A DNA stretch of 64,000 nt from Aliiroseovarius halocynthiae (lineage in GTDB: Bacteria; Pseudomonadota; Alphaproteobacteria; Rhodobacterales; Rhodobacteraceae). The DNA lies in assembly GCF_007004645.1 (NCBI RefSeq), contig NZ_ML660019.1, positions 1,596,670 through 1,660,669 of the forward strand, in the 5' to 3' direction. This document shows positions 8,932 to 18,957 of the stretch, piece after piece. Numbering within the stretch: position 1 is the first letter of the stretch; every line of letters begins with the position of its first letter. The position numbers and the translations under genes were made by a program. Below the pieces are notes generated by a model. It did not search any database. It was given only the letters and a program-made list of their open reading frames with translations, and had not been told where the DNA came from.

Positions 8932-9000
8932 TAGGGGCTTTGCCCCTCGGCCACTCGAAATTCGAGCGGCCTCACCCCAGAATATTTTCGACAAGAAAAT
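8932..9000 (+). repeat. Intergenic repeat family, copy A
   Basis: The element reads GGGGCTTTGCCCC, a short palindrome (ACTCGAAATTCGAG), then CTCACCCC, then AATATTTTCGACAAGAAAA. It lies about 30 bases after the stop of the transglycosylase gene. Copies B (29179-29238) and C (42461-42515) share the same blocks in the same order and orientation, each just after a plus-strand stop codon. Confidence 0.7.
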
Positions 9001-9013
9001 GCGCACAAAAACG

Positions 9014-9045
9014 AAAAGGCCGCCCCGATTTGGAGCGGCCTTTTT
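9014..9045 (-). terminator. Terminator of tig
   Basis: AAAAGGCCGCTCC and its partner GGGCGGCCTTTT form a GC-rich hairpin flanked by A and T runs on both sides, 18 bases past the tig stop. It can work in both directions and so also end transcription from the bestrophin-transglycosylase side. Confidence 0.88.
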
Positions 9046-9063
9046 AGTGTCTGGCGGTAAGAC

Positions 9064-10395
9064 TTACTCGTCTTCCAGAGCCTCAACGGCTTTCTGCAGA
9101 TCGTCTTTCGAAACTTCTTTTTCCGAAACCTCGGCCAGTTCGAAGACATAGTCCACGACCTTGTCTTCGAAGATCGGCGCTTGCAGTTGCTGACGCATCT
9201 GCGGATTTTGCTGAACGAATTCAAAGAACTGACGTTCCTGCCCCGGGTACTGACGGGCTTGATTCATCACGGCCTGCGTCATCTCGGCATCGGTGACTTC
9301 GATCTCGGCCTTTTGGCCCAGTTCGGCAAGCAACAGACCAAGGCGCACGCGGCGACCGGCAAGTTTCTTGTGCTCGTCGGTGGCTTCGATTTCCGGGTGA
9401 TCGTGGCCCTGCACATCAGGGTTTTCTTCGTGCCACAGCTGGTGTGCAATCTGACCAGCTTCGGCGTCCAGCAGCGACGGCGGCAGGTCGAAGGAAACCA
9501 GCTTGTCCAGCTCGTCCAGCAGACCACGCTTCATAACGGCACGGGCCGCACCAGCGAATTCTGCTTCCAGACGCTCGCCGATCTGCTCTTTCAGAGCATT
9601 CAGGTCTTCGGCACCGAATTTGGTGGCCAGTTCGTCGTTTACTTCGGCGGCAACAGGCTCTTTGACCTCTTTCACGGTGCATTCAAACACAGCGTCTTTG
9701 CCAGCCAGATTTTCTGCACCATACTCGGCAGGGAAAGTCACTTTGACTTCAACTTCCTCGCCAGCTTTGGCACCAACCAGCTGCTCTTCGAAGCCCGGAA
9801 TGAACGAGTTCGAACCAAGCGTCAGCGGGTAGTCTTCAGCAGCACCACCGTCGAAGGCTTCGCCGTCAACTTTGCCCAGGAAGTCGATCACAACCTGGTC
9901 ACCGTCTTTCGACTTCGACCCTTTTTTGCGATCTTTGAAGTCCTGAGCGGTCTCGGCCAGATTGGCCAGCGCTTCGTCAACTTCGCCTTCACCGGCTTTC
10001 ACAACCAGCTTCTCAAGCTTGATGCCTTTCAGGTCGACCTCGGGGATCTCGGGAAGGGCTTCGTACGACATTTCGATCTCGACGTCGTCGCCTTCTTTCC
10101 AGTCCTCGTTGGTCATCTTCACGTCAGGCTGCATGGCCGGACGGTCACCCGAATCTTCGAAGTGCTTGTTCATGGCGCCATCAACAGCTTCCTGCATGGC
10201 TTCGCCCATCAGGCGCTGGCCAAACTGCTTTTTCAGCAGAGCCATCGGCACTTTGCCTTTACGGAAGCCTTTCATTTCGACTTCGGGCTGCGCTTCAACC
10301 AGCTTTTCGTTGACTTTAGCGTCCAGATCAGCGGCCGGAACCACAATCTTGTAGCCGCGTTTCAGACCTTCGTTCAGGGTCTCGGTGACCTGCAT
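9064..10395 (-). CDS. tig: Trigger factor
   Basis: Trigger factor is the ribosome-bound chaperone that meets nascent chains. The 443-residue protein has the N-terminal ribosome-docking domain with its signature [13 protein letters not shown] at about residues 42-54. A central FKBP-type prolyl isomerase domain (about 160-245) contains [15 protein letters not shown]. The rest is the long C-terminal helical chaperone domain. AAGGA precedes the ATG. The tRNA-Leu gene ends only 22 bases upstream of the start codon on the same strand, so tig may be expressed from the tRNA promoter. Confidence 0.96.
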   Translation of the reverse strand: MQVTETLNEGLKRGYKIVVPAADLDAKVNEKLVEAQPEVEMKGFRKGKVPMALLKKQFGQRLMGEAMQEAVDGAMNKHFEDSGDRPAMQPDVKMTNEDWKEGDDVEIEMSYEALPEIPEVDLKGIKLEKLVVKAGEGEVDEALANLAETAQDFKDRKKGSKSKDGDQVVIDFLGKVDGEAFDGGAAEDYPLTLGSNSFIPGFEEQLVGAKAGEEVEVKVTFPAEYGAENLAGKDAVFECTVKEVKEPVAAEVNDELATKFGAEDLNALKEQIGERLEAEFAGAARAVMKRGLLDELDKLVSFDLPPSLLDAEAGQIAHQLWHEENPDVQGHDHPEIEATDEHKKLAGRRVRLGLLLAELGQKAEIEVTDAEMTQAVMNQARQYPGQERQFFEFVQQNPQMRQQLQAPIFEDKVVDYVFELAEVSEKEVSKDDLQKAVEALEDE

Positions 10396-10417
10396 CGTCT
10401 CGTCCTTCTTTCAATTT

Positions 10418-10502
10418 TGGTGCGGGTGGAGGGACTTGAACCCCCACGCCTTGCGGCGCCAGAACCTAAATCTGGTGCGTCTACCAATTTCGCCACACCC
10501 GC
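10418..10502 (-). tRNA. tRNA-Leu (anticodon UAG)
   Basis: Read on the minus strand this folds as a class II tRNA. The acceptor stem is GCGGGTG/CACCCGC with discriminator A and an encoded CCA. The anticodon arm is CCAGA-TTTAGGT-TCTGG, giving UAG. There is a short variable arm (CGCCGCAAGGCG) and the T arm GGGGGTTCAAGTCCCTC. It lies directly upstream of tig. Confidence 0.96.
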
Positions 10503-10671
10503 TAAAACCGAGGACGGCCCACGTTTTGTGGACGGGGCCGTCCGAATTCGCGCCCTTCTAGCACCAGTGCGCGCAGGATGCGAGAGGAAAAGCGCCCTTA
10601 TCCGGCGGGAGTTTGCGCAATTTCATGCTCTTTCGTCTGGGTGGTCCGGTAGAGCACCCAGAATCAGGCGG

Positions 10672-12291
10672 TCACGCTCCTAATCTGCGAAAGACCGAGG
10701 GCAGTTGTTCCGGCAAATCCTCGGCGATCAGCCCCGGCCCAAACTCCAGCGCACATTCCACATGCAGCCACGCGGCGGTTTCCGCGGCGGGCATCGGAGC
10801 GAAGCCCCGCGCGAGCAATCCGGTGATAAAGCCCGCAAGCACATCGCCTGATCCGGCGGTGGCCAACCACGGAGCGGACCGTTCATAGGCCGCCGAGTTG
10901 ATCGAGCACGCCCCATCCGGTGCCGCAATCACCGTGTCCGGCCCTTTGAACAAGACCACACAGCCAGCCTGCGCAGCAGCGTCTCGGGTCGCGTCCACCT
11001 TGGAATAGGCGGGACCCTTGGCGGCAGGCGCGTTCAGCTTTTTGTCAATATCCGGGAACAGCCGCGCGAACTCGCCCGCATGTGGGGTCAGCACGCAGTT
11101 TTCGTGTAGCATGTCGAACAGCGCGGAGGGATCATCTTTGAACGCCGTCAGAGCATCCGCATCCAGCACAGTCGCACGTTTCGCGGCCAAGGCCACCGGC
11201 ACCAAGTCCCGCGCACGTTCCACGCCCAAGCCGGGACCAAGGCACAACGCATTGAAGCGCTCGTCCGCCAGCACAGCCTGCAATGTCTGTGCGTCCCCCA
11301 CTGGAGACAACATAACCGCATCCAACCGCGCTGCATTTTCTTGCAGTGCACCGGGTGTCGGGGCGACAGTGACAAGCCCTGCCCCGATGCGCAGCGCACC
11401 ACGGGCCGAGAGCCGCGCCGCGCCGCCTTTGCCCGACGTGCCAGAGAGGATGAGGGCGTGGCCGTGGGAGAATTTGTTCCACCCGTAGTTTTTTCCAATC
11501 CAAGTGGGCTTGCTGACCAACTTAACAATCCCGTTCACCTGCCCAGCTCCACGAGTTGCGTCCGGAGTCGAGATTGGCGTCGTTTCCTCCCATCTTTGCT
11601 TAAGATCGCGCCCAATTCCGATGGATTTAACAACGATTTTCTGCACACCTATCGGCCCTAGGGACAACCGATGTCCAAGCTTTTCGCTATGAAAACTGAC
11701 CGTCAGGTTTGCCCAAACACAGCTATCAAATGGGTTTTCATCATCGTACCCAATATATCGACCGCTGTCGGCGCAAATACCGCTCGGGATATCCACTGAA
11801 ACTACATTGGGCATATCTTTGCTTGAAGAATAATAGTTCAATGTGTCTTGTACTACTCCAATCGTGTAAAATGGGCGGCTTAGACCTGTTCCGAAAATCG
11901 CATCAATGACGACTTTCGCCCCCATGTCGTGGTCAATGTCGAAATCGGCATCACCTAAAGGCTTCACCTCACCCAACTCCACCCACCGCCCATAACTCAC
12001 CCGCGCGTCCGGGGGTAGCTTCTCGGCGTCCCCATAGAGGAACACCTCAACCTCCCAGCCCCATTTTTTCAACAGCCGCGCGACCACGAACCCATCGCCA
12101 CCATTGTTCCCCGGTCCGCACAGCACCACCGCTTTGTGAGAAGTCTTGGCAAGCTCGGGCCATTCTTCAAAAATCGCCTCGACCACGCCCCTGCCCGCGC
12201 GCTCCATCAGTTCCAGCCCGGTGACCTCGTCCGACTCAATCGCGGCTTGTTCAATGGCGCGCATTTGGGCAGCTGTCAGCAATTCGCTCAT
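10672..12291 (-). CDS. nnr: Bifunctional NAD(P)H-hydrate epimerase / dehydratase
   Basis: Nnr repairs hydrated NADH and NADPH. The 539-residue protein has an N-terminal YjeF_N epimerase domain (about 1-215, with CGPGNNGGDGFVVARLL) and a C-terminal ribokinase-like dehydratase domain (about 235-535, with GHALILSGTSGKGGAA and TAGSGDVLAG). Start at MSELLTAAQM, the usual N-terminus. Bases 11581-11880, which cover the end of the first domain, have 46% GC by hand count, against about 60-65% in flanking parts of the same gene. This suggests a recombined segment. The frame is intact. Confidence 0.93.
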   Translation of the reverse strand: MSELLTAAQMRAIEQAAIESDEVTGLELMERAGRGVVEAIFEEWPELAKTSHKAVVLCGPGNNGGDGFVVARLLKKWGWEVEVFLYGDAEKLPPDARVSYGRWVELGEVKPLGDADFDIDHDMGAKVVIDAIFGTGLSRPFYTIGVVQDTLNYYSSSKDMPNVVSVDIPSGICADSGRYIGYDDENPFDSCVWANLTVSFHSEKLGHRLSLGPIGVQKIVVKSIGIGRDLKQRWEETTPISTPDATRGAGQVNGIVKLVSKPTWIGKNYGWNKFSHGHALILSGTSGKGGAARLSARGALRIGAGLVTVAPTPGALQENAARLDAVMLSPVGDAQTLQAVLADERFNALCLGPGLGVERARDLVPVALAAKRATVLDADALTAFKDDPSALFDMLHENCVLTPHAGEFARLFPDIDKKLNAPAAKGPAYSKVDATRDAAAQAGCVVLFKGPDTVIAAPDGACSINSAAYERSAPWLATAGSGDVLAGFITGLLARGFAPMPAAETAAWLHVECALEFGPGLIAEDLPEQLPSVFRRLGA

Positions 12292-12334
12292 CTCAATCTT
12301 CTCACTCTGCTCAAACTTCGCGCGCACTGCTTAA

Positions 12335-12811
<477 letters not shown>

Positions 12812-12846
12812 ATCACACGAATATACACGAACCAAAGGAACCTGAT

Positions 12847-14253
12847 ATGAGCGCTCAAGACGTACTCAAGCAGATCAAGGATGAGGACATTGCCTATGTT
12901 GACATCCGTTTCACCGATGTGCGCGGCAAGCTGCAGCACGTAACCGTGGATTGCGACCTTGTCGACGAAGACTTCCTGGAAGAAGGCTTTATGTTTGACG
13001 GCTCGTCGATCGCCGGCTGGAAGTCGATCGAAAGCTCGGACATGAAACTGATGCCCGACACCGCCAGCGCCTATGTCGATCCTTTCTACGCCGAGAAAAC
13101 TCTGTGCGTTCACTGCTCGGTCGTCGAACCCGACACCGGCGAGAAATACGGCCGTGACCCGCGCGGCACCGCCGAGAAAGCCGAAGCTTACCTGAAGTCC
13201 TCGGGCATCGGTGACGTGGCCTATATGGGTCCGGAAGCTGAATTCTTCCTGTTCGACGACGTACGTTTCTCGAATACGATGAACAAAGTGTCGTTCGAAG
13301 TTGATGCGATCGACGCCGCTTGGAACACCGACGCCGAGTACGAAATGGGCAACACCGGCCACCGTCCGGGCGTCAAAGGCGGTTATTTCCCCGTGAACCC
13401 GATTGACGACGCACAAGACCTGCGTTCGGAAATGCTGACCACGATGAAGAACATCGGCATGAAAACTGACAAGCACCACCACGAGGTTGCGTCCTGTCAG
13501 CACGAGCTGGGCTTGATCTTCGACAGCCTGACCAAGCAGGCCGACGAGCTGCAGAAATACAAGTACATCATTCACAACGTGGCGCACGCTTACGGCAAGA
13601 CGGCAACCTTCATGCCCAAGCCGATCGCAGGCGATAATGGCACCGGCATGCACGTGAACATGTCGATCTGGAAAGACGGCAAGCCGCTTTTCGCAGGCGA
13701 CAAATACGCTGACCTGTCGCAGGAAGCTCTGTGGTTCATCGGCGGCATCCTGAAGCACGCCAAGACCCTGAACGCCTTCACCAACCCGTCGACCAACAGC
13801 TACAAGCGTTTGATCCCGGGCTTTGAAGCCCCGGTTCTGCGCGCTTACTCGGCCTCGAACCGTTCGGGTTGCGTGCGTATTCCGTGGACCGAAAGCCCGA
13901 AAGCCAAGCGCGTTGAAGCGCGCTTCCCTGATCCGGCCGCCAACCCCTATCTGTGCTTCGCAGCGCTGCTGATGGCTGGCCTTGACGGCATCAAGAACAA
14001 GATCGATCCGGGCCCCGCTCAGGACAAAAACCTCTATGACCTGCCGCCAGAAGAGCTGGAAGGCATCCCGACCGTTTGCGCAAGCCTGCGTGAAGCTCTG
14101 GAAAGCCTGGAAGCCGATAACGACTTCCTGACCGCTGGCGACGTGTTCACCAAAGACCAGATTCAGGGTTACATCGACCTGAAATGGGAAGAGGTCTACG
14201 CCTACGAGCACACACCCCACCCAGTTGAATATCAGCTGTACTACAGCTGCTAA
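12847..14253 (+). CDS. glnA: Glutamine synthetase type I
   Basis: This ATP-dependent enzyme makes glutamine from glutamate and ammonia as a dodecamer. The protein is 468 residues, the standard length for GSI-beta. FDGSSIAGW, GPEAEFFLFD and NGTGMHVNMSIW mark the active site. The adenylylation tyrosine is exactly residue 397 in KNLYDLPPEE, so control by GlnE is expected. AAAGGAACC lies just upstream. It is paired with glnB and closed by a perfect terminator. Confidence 0.98.
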   Translation: MSAQDVLKQIKDEDIAYVDIRFTDVRGKLQHVTVDCDLVDEDFLEEGFMFDGSSIAGWKSIESSDMKLMPDTASAYVDPFYAEKTLCVHCSVVEPDTGEKYGRDPRGTAEKAEAYLKSSGIGDVAYMGPEAEFFLFDDVRFSNTMNKVSFEVDAIDAAWNTDAEYEMGNTGHRPGVKGGYFPVNPIDDAQDLRSEMLTTMKNIGMKTDKHHHEVASCQHELGLIFDSLTKQADELQKYKYIIHNVAHAYGKTATFMPKPIAGDNGTGMHVNMSIWKDGKPLFAGDKYADLSQEALWFIGGILKHAKTLNAFTNPSTNSYKRLIPGFEAPVLRAYSASNRSGCVRIPWTESPKAKRVEARFPDPAANPYLCFAALLMAGLDGIKNKIDPGPAQDKNLYDLPPEELEGIPTVCASLREALESLEADNDFLTAGDVFTKDQIQGYIDLKWEEVYAYEHTPHPVEYQLYYSC

Positions 14254-14268
14254 TCACAGCAATACGAC

Positions 14269-14299
14269 AAAAGGGCACCGAATTCGGTGCCCTTTTTTC
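14269..14299 (+). terminator. Terminator of glnBA
   Basis: The perfect palindrome GGGCACCGAATTCGGTGCCC is followed by TTTTTT, starting about 20 bases after the glnA stop. Confidence 0.93.
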
Positions 14300-14333
14300 T
14301 GTTTAGGCCATGCGCTTCTAAATCACTCCAGAA

Positions 14334-14366
14334 AACAAAAAAGGCGCCCAGTAAGGCGCCTTGTTC
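14334..14366 (-). terminator. Terminator of the small lipoprotein gene
   Basis: AAGGCGCC and GGCGCCTT pair across a six-base loop, followed on the minus strand by TTTTTTG. It lies about 45 bases past the stop of the lipoprotein gene and faces the glnA terminator. Confidence 0.85.
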
Positions 14367-14407
14367 AATCTTTCTGGCGGCCACTCAAGGTCAAGGTCAT
14401 TGCCTAA

Positions 14408-14677
14408 TCAGCTGGCCGGACGTACGCGATTGTGCGTCGAACGGAACTGACGGTGCCCTTCTTGGATGCACAGCGCATCCCCTTCCGCCTTGGACATTCC
14501 CGGCGGCACAGCAATCGATTCATCCCACTGCACACGATCACGTGTATACAGCTGACACGTCACCTCCCCCTTAGGCGACTTAATCTTGACAGGATTGCTT
14601 TCATATGCCGATCTATCGACGCAACCTGCCACTACACTAGTGGCTGCAACCGCCACACCCAATGCAAAAATTTTCAT
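14408..14677 (-). CDS. Small lipoprotein of unknown function
   Basis: I do not recognise this 89-residue protein beyond its export signal. A hydrophobic stretch, KIFALGVAVAATSVVAGC, ends in a lipobox whose Cys is near residue 19. The mature part holds two further cysteines that could form a disulfide. The start at MKIFALG is preferred over one six codons upstream because it gives a compact signal. A 9-base inverted repeat (14748-14771) lies about 70 bases upstream. Confidence 0.7.
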   Translation of the reverse strand: MKIFALGVAVAATSVVAGCVDRSAYESNPVKIKSPKGEVTCQLYTRDRVQWDESIAVPPGMSKAEGDALCIQEGHRQFRSTHNRVRPAS

Positions 14678-14747
14678 ATCTCGCTTCCGCTCCACATTTC
14701 ACTCATGAGTCCCCCACCTGGGCACAACACGCCCGCAACTCTCATAT

Positions 14748-14771
14748 GCTTGATTTTTCTCCAAATCAAGC
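14748..14771. repeat. Perfect AT-rich inverted repeat
   Basis: GCTTGATTT and AAATCAAGC are perfect nine-base arms around a six-base loop, in the gap between the lipoprotein and DUF3445 genes. No T run follows on either side, so a terminator is unlikely. It could be an operator for the lipoprotein gene, but this is inference. Confidence 0.5.
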
Positions 14772-14805
14772 GTGTCCATCTGGCGGTATATCACACGAGT
14801 GTTAA

Positions 14806-15582
14806 TCATTCCCCCACAGGTTGCTGAATACCCAATTCCTCCAACCTTTGCCTTGATAAAACAAAGGTATGGATCGAAAAAACGACAGCGCCTGTCGTCG
14901 GAAGCCGTTTCATCGTCTGCCGTTCCACCCGCAGCCAACGTGGGTGACACGCATCAAAGCCCCGCCGGTCTTCCTCGCGTCGTGGCTGGAACAGTTCTGG
15001 GTCATTATAGAACAGATGGTTTGCCCGCCACATCGGTCGCCCAACTTGAATACCATCAAACACACGCTGGACCCGGCGCGCGATATCCGGAGTGTATTCG
15101 CTGACGGGATCATGTATTTTGTCTAATGTTTTCATGAATTTTTGGTCCAGAGACCAACTGGCCGGAAAACACAGGATCGCACCTGTCATGATGTGCTCAT
15201 CACCGCTTTTTTGCATAAGAACGAAGTCCTCTTGAACCAGCGTTCCAAGCGTCAAAAGAGGCTGCCCGCGATCCAGATCGGCCTGGCGACCGTCGGGGCA
15301 GAGCACACACTCCTCGTGAACGTCAAATCCTTCTGTCTCTGCAAGCTCTGCCAGCACCGTATCCAAAAGCTCTTCCGCGGCAGGGCGCGCCTGTTCCGAC
15401 AGCTTATGCACGCAATCAGCATGTTCCTGCATCAGAAACAGTCTGTGTGACATTTGCATGCAATACGCGTCATCAATCAGCAGCCATTCCCCCGGCGCGA
15501 CGGGGTTCAGCCCCGGAAGACGCGCGGTTTTGGGGTCTGCCCAGGGCAGAATTGGAAGTTCTTGCTGGCAAATCTCGACCAT
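14806..15582 (-). CDS. DUF3445 protein (heme-dependent oxidative N-demethylase-like)
   Basis: The 258-residue protein resembles the alpha subunit family of heme-dependent oxidative N-demethylases (DUF3445). Supporting segments are PGEWLLIDDAYCMQMSHR near residues 30-47, LTLGTLVQEDFVLMQK, ILCFPASWSLDQKFMKTLDKIHDPVSEY and the C-terminal PTTGAVVFSIHTFVLSR. The Trp-rich 'CFPASW' block and the HDPV segment are typical of this family. The start has AGGAGG four bases upstream. No gene for a reductase or other HODM subunits is nearby, so the activity and amine substrate are unproven. Confidence 0.75.
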   Translation of the reverse strand: MVEICQQELPILPWADPKTARLPGLNPVAPGEWLLIDDAYCMQMSHRLFLMQEHADCVHKLSEQARPAAEELLDTVLAELAETEGFDVHEECVLCPDGRQADLDRGQPLLTLGTLVQEDFVLMQKSGDEHIMTGAILCFPASWSLDQKFMKTLDKIHDPVSEYTPDIARRVQRVFDGIQVGRPMWRANHLFYNDPELFQPRREEDRRGFDACHPRWLRVERQTMKRLPTTGAVVFSIHTFVLSRQRLEELGIQQPVGE

Positions 15583-15830
15583 TCAGCCTCCTATCGCTCA
15601 ATAGCCCGAACACTGAGCGGCAAGTCCCAGTCACGCAAGAGTTTTGTCACCTGCAGACTCACCGTTTCCTACGTTTCTTCACCCTTGCGTGAACTTCCAA
15701 ACCTCCCCCTTGTCCACGCCCGCACCATACGCCACCTTCATGGAAACAACCCATATTACTGCTGCGGACGAACGCGCGCTGGTCGCGCTTTGGATCATTT
15801 GACCGCACAACGGCCACGACAGGAGCATCC

Positions 15831-17045
15831 ATGCCAACCGAGAAGTTCACCTTCCCCGGCCACGCGGGCCACGATCTTGCCGCTCGGCTAGATTTTCCCG
15901 ATGGTCCACATCTTGCGACTGCGCTTTTCGCCCATTGCTTCACATGTGGAAAAGACATCGCTGCCGCCCGCCGTATCTCGGCCCGGCTTGCCGCACTTGG
16001 CATCGCTGTTTTACGGTTCGACTTCACCGGTCTTGGCCATTCGGACGGGGATTTCGAAAACACCAGCTTCACCTCGAACGTGCAGGATTTAGAGAACGCC
16101 GTAGAAGCCCTGCGCGAACGTGGATACCCGCCCGCTCTTTTGATCGGGCACTCCTTGGGGGGCGCTGCGGTAATCAAAGCGGCTGCGCAGCTGACCGACA
16201 TCCAAGCCGTCGTCACGATCGGCGCGCCTGCTGATCCCTCGCATGTGATCGAGAATTTCGCCGACGCCCTGCCCGGCATTCAGGCCGAAGGTGCAGCCGA
16301 GGTCTGTTTGGGCGGGCGCCCCTTCCGCGTTGGGGCAGCATTTGTAGAGGATGTTCAGGAAAGCCAGCTGGACGACGCGCTAAAATCCCTGAATGCGGCC
16401 CTTCTGGTCCTGCATGCCCCACGCGATCAAATCGTGTCGATCGACAATGCCGCCACGTTGTTCATGGGGGCTAAACACCCGAAAAGCTTCGTCACATTGG
16501 ATGACGCAGACCATTTGATCAGCGGCGCTGGTGATGCTGAATACGTGGCCGACGTGATTGCCACTTGGGCTGCGAAATATGTAAATCTAACCCCACCGGC
16601 CCCGCCCCCCGGTGCCCCCGAGGGCATTGTGCGCGTGTCCGAGGCCGACCCCCGTGGTTTCCTGCAAGACATCCAATCTGGTCCCAAGCATCACACGGTC
16701 GCCGACGAACCGCTGGCCTATGGCGGCACCAATAAGGGCATGTCGCCCTATGGGTTCTTGTCGGCGGGTCTGGGTGCTTGTACCTCAATGACCATCCGCA
16801 TGTATGCCCGCCGCAAGGGCTGGCCGCTGGAACACGTCCGTGTTGAAGTCAGCCATGACAAAGTGCACGCACAAGACGCTGAAACCGGCGCAAAAAACCG
16901 GATCGATACGTTCCGCCGCGAGATCCACCTGACAGGTGATCTGGACGCCGAGCAACGCCAACGCCTGCTTGAAATCGCAGACCGATGCCCGGTTCACCGC
17001 ACGCTCGAAAGCTCCAGCTTGATCCAGACCGTTTTGGCGGGCTGA
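15831..17045 (+). CDS. Alpha/beta hydrolase - OsmC fusion protein
   Basis: The protein is 404 residues with two domains. Residues about 1-250 form an alpha/beta hydrolase with the nucleophile elbow GHSLGG and a late His in [10 protein letters not shown]. Residues about 265-404 form an OsmC-like domain with one Cys in [15 protein letters not shown] and another in [11 protein letters not shown], the pair used by OsmC peroxidases. The start has CAGGAG seven bases upstream. The pairing suggests detoxification of organic peroxides or esters, but the substrate is unknown. alr follows 80 bases later on the same strand. Confidence 0.88.
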   Translation: MPTEKFTFPGHAGHDLAARLDFPDGPHLATALFAHCFTCGKDIAAARRISARLAALGIAVLRFDFTGLGHSDGDFENTSFTSNVQDLENAVEALRERGYPPALLIGHSLGGAAVIKAAAQLTDIQAVVTIGAPADPSHVIENFADALPGIQAEGAAEVCLGGRPFRVGAAFVEDVQESQLDDALKSLNAALLVLHAPRDQIVSIDNAATLFMGAKHPKSFVTLDDADHLISGAGDAEYVADVIATWAAKYVNLTPPAPPPGAPEGIVRVSEADPRGFLQDIQSGPKHHTVADEPLAYGGTNKGMSPYGFLSAGLGACTSMTIRMYARRKGWPLEHVRVEVSHDKVHAQDAETGAKNRIDTFRREIHLTGDLDAEQRQRLLEIADRCPVHRTLESSSLIQTVLAG

Positions 17046-17125
17046 CAGCGGGGAAAACCGCGTGCAGCCCTACGCAATCCGCTTTTTACCTTGACCCGAG
17101 CCATCGCTCCGTCAACAACGCCTTT

Positions 17126-18175
17126 ATGAGTACGGGCAGACTAACAATTGATCTGGATGCAGTAGTCGCAAACTGGCGGGCGCTGGATGCAAAAAGCAGG
17201 GCAGAGGTTCAGACCGCTGCCGTGGTAAAAGCCGATGCCTATGGGCTTGGCGTGGGCAAAGTTGGGCGGGCTTTGGCCGCTGCTGGCACACGGCGTTTCT
17301 TTGTGGCCGCCGCGGAAGAAGGGGCTGCATTGCGCGAAGCCCTTGGCCCCGGCCCTGAAATCAGCGTCTTCTCAGGCCATATGTCCGGCGACACTGATAT
17401 GGTCCACGATCTGGGCCTTGTCCCGATGCTAAACTCGGTCGAGCAAGTCACCCGCCACCTTGAAGCCCTTCCCGGCCATCCGTTTGGCATTCAGCTGGAC
17501 ACGGGAATGAACCGTCTGGGGATGGAACCCGCCGAATGGGCCGCCCTGCGTGACATTCTTCTGCCGCAGAACCCGCGCCTGATCATGAGTCATCTTGCCT
17601 GCGCCGATGACCCTGACCACCAAATGAACCACCAGCAGCTGTCTGCGTTCCACGATATGACCGCCGGTGTCGACGTCCCGCGCAGCCTTGCGGCGACGGG
17701 CGGCATCCTGTTGGGGCCGGATTACCACTTCGACCTGACCCGTCCGGGCATTGGCCTTTATGGCGGCTTGCCGTTCGAAGACGCTCAAACCGTCGCCCAT
17801 CTGGACCTGCCGGTCATTCAGATCCGCGATGTCGCTGAAGGTGAAACCGTCGGCTATTCCAACACATGGCAAGCCGAGCGCCCCTCGCGTGTTGCAACTG
17901 TCGCTGCGGGCTATGCGGATGGTTTGAACCGCCACCTGTCGAACCAAGCCGTCCTGTTTCACGAAGATACACCCTGCCCCATTCTTGGCCGTGTCTCGAT
18001 GGATATGATCGGCGTGGATGTGACGCATCTGCGCGACACGCCGAAAACCCTGACCATGCTGTCTGATCACCAAACAGTCGATGATCTGGCTGCAATTGCG
18101 GGGACCATTGGTTATGAATTCCTGACCCAATTGGGCAACCGCTATCACCGCCATTACGCACGGGGGCGCACATGA
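17126..18175 (+). CDS. alr: Alanine racemase
   Basis: Alr is the PLP enzyme that supplies D-alanine for peptidoglycan. It has 349 residues. The PLP lysine is K35 in [12 protein letters not shown], and the region around the second catalytic residue reads ETVGYSNTW, followed by [12 protein letters not shown] frame open for 47 more codons upstream overlaps the OsmC fusion and lacks family likeness, so I used [10 protein letters not shown]. The stop overlaps the mlaE start (ATGA), so alr-mlaE-mlaF form one transcription unit. Confidence 0.94.
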   Translation: MSTGRLTIDLDAVVANWRALDAKSRAEVQTAAVVKADAYGLGVGKVGRALAAAGTRRFFVAAAEEGAALREALGPGPEISVFSGHMSGDTDMVHDLGLVPMLNSVEQVTRHLEALPGHPFGIQLDTGMNRLGMEPAEWAALRDILLPQNPRLIMSHLACADDPDHQMNHQQLSAFHDMTAGVDVPRSLAATGGILLGPDYHFDLTRPGIGLYGGLPFEDAQTVAHLDLPVIQIRDVAEGETVGYSNTWQAERPSRVATVAAGYADGLNRHLSNQAVLFHEDTPCPILGRVSMDMIGVDVTHLRDTPKTLTMLSDHQTVDDLAAIAGTIGYEFLTQLGNRYHRHYARGRT

Positions 18176-18957
18176 CCGCCTTGACCAAACCGCTGGCCAC
18201 AATTGGCCGTGTCACGCTGGGGTTTCTGGCCCTTGTCGGGCGCGTGGCAATCTTTGCGGGCCAATCCATCGGCCACATCGTCCGCCCGCCCTTCTATCCG
18301 CGCGAGTTTCTGAACGCGATCCTGAATATCGGCTATTTCAGCCTGCCCGTTGTCGGCCTGACCGCGATCTTTACCGGCGCAGCGCTGGCGCTTCAAATCT
18401 ATTCTGGTGGGCAGCGTTTCTCGGCCGAGGCTGTGGTGCCCCAGATCGTCGCCATCGGCATGGTGCGCGAACTTGGCCCGGTGCTGGTTGGCCTGATGAT
18501 CGCTGCGCGTGTGACGTCCTCGATTGCCGCCGAAATCGCCACCATGAAAGTGACCGAGCAGATCGACGCCCTTGTCACCCTGTCCACGCACCCAATGAAG
18601 TATCTGACCGCCCCACGCGTACTTGCCGCCACGCTGGTTGTGCCTGTCCTTGTGGGCATCGGGGACATTATCGGTATCATGGGCGGCTTCATCGTCGGCA
18701 CCCAGCAGTTGGGTTTCGCCACCGGGCCTTACCTGAACAACACGTGGAGTTTCCTCGAAACCCCGGACATCGTGTCGTCGCTGATCAAAGGCGCGGCCTT
18801 TGGCTTTATCGCCGCCGTCATGGGCTGCTATCACGGGATGCGCTCTGGCCGTGGCGCACAGGGTGTCGGTCGTGCTACTAAAACCTCGGTCGAGGCCGCA
18901 GCCGTCCTGATCCTTGCCGCCAACTTCCTTCTCACAAGCTTCTTCTTTGCCACATGA
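18172..18957 (+). CDS. mlaE: MlaE-type ABC transporter permease
   Basis: MlaE is the inner-membrane permease of the Mla phospholipid transport system that maintains outer-membrane lipid asymmetry. The 261-residue protein has the DUF140 features: an amphipathic N-terminus ([16 protein letters not shown]), several membrane helices, and the conserved [17 protein letters not shown] followed by [15 protein letters not shown]. It overlaps alr and mlaF by four bases at each end. The MlaD and MlaC partners are not in the window. Confidence 0.93.
   Translation: MTALTKPLATIGRVTLGFLALVGRVAIFAGQSIGHIVRPPFYPREFLNAILNIGYFSLPVVGLTAIFTGAALALQIYSGGQRFSAEAVVPQIVAIGMVRELGPVLVGLMIAARVTSSIAAEIATMKVTEQIDALVTLSTHPMKYLTAPRVLAATLVVPVLVGIGDIIGIMGGFIVGTQQLGFATGPYLNNTWSFLETPDIVSSLIKGAAFGFIAAVMGCYHGMRSGRGAQGVGRATKTSVEAAAVLILAANFLLTSFFFAT

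Noticed and set aside
9181..10683. Plus-strand frame of 500 codons opposite tig and the tRNA
   Set aside because: It crosses a tRNA gene and mirrors tig, so it is not coding.
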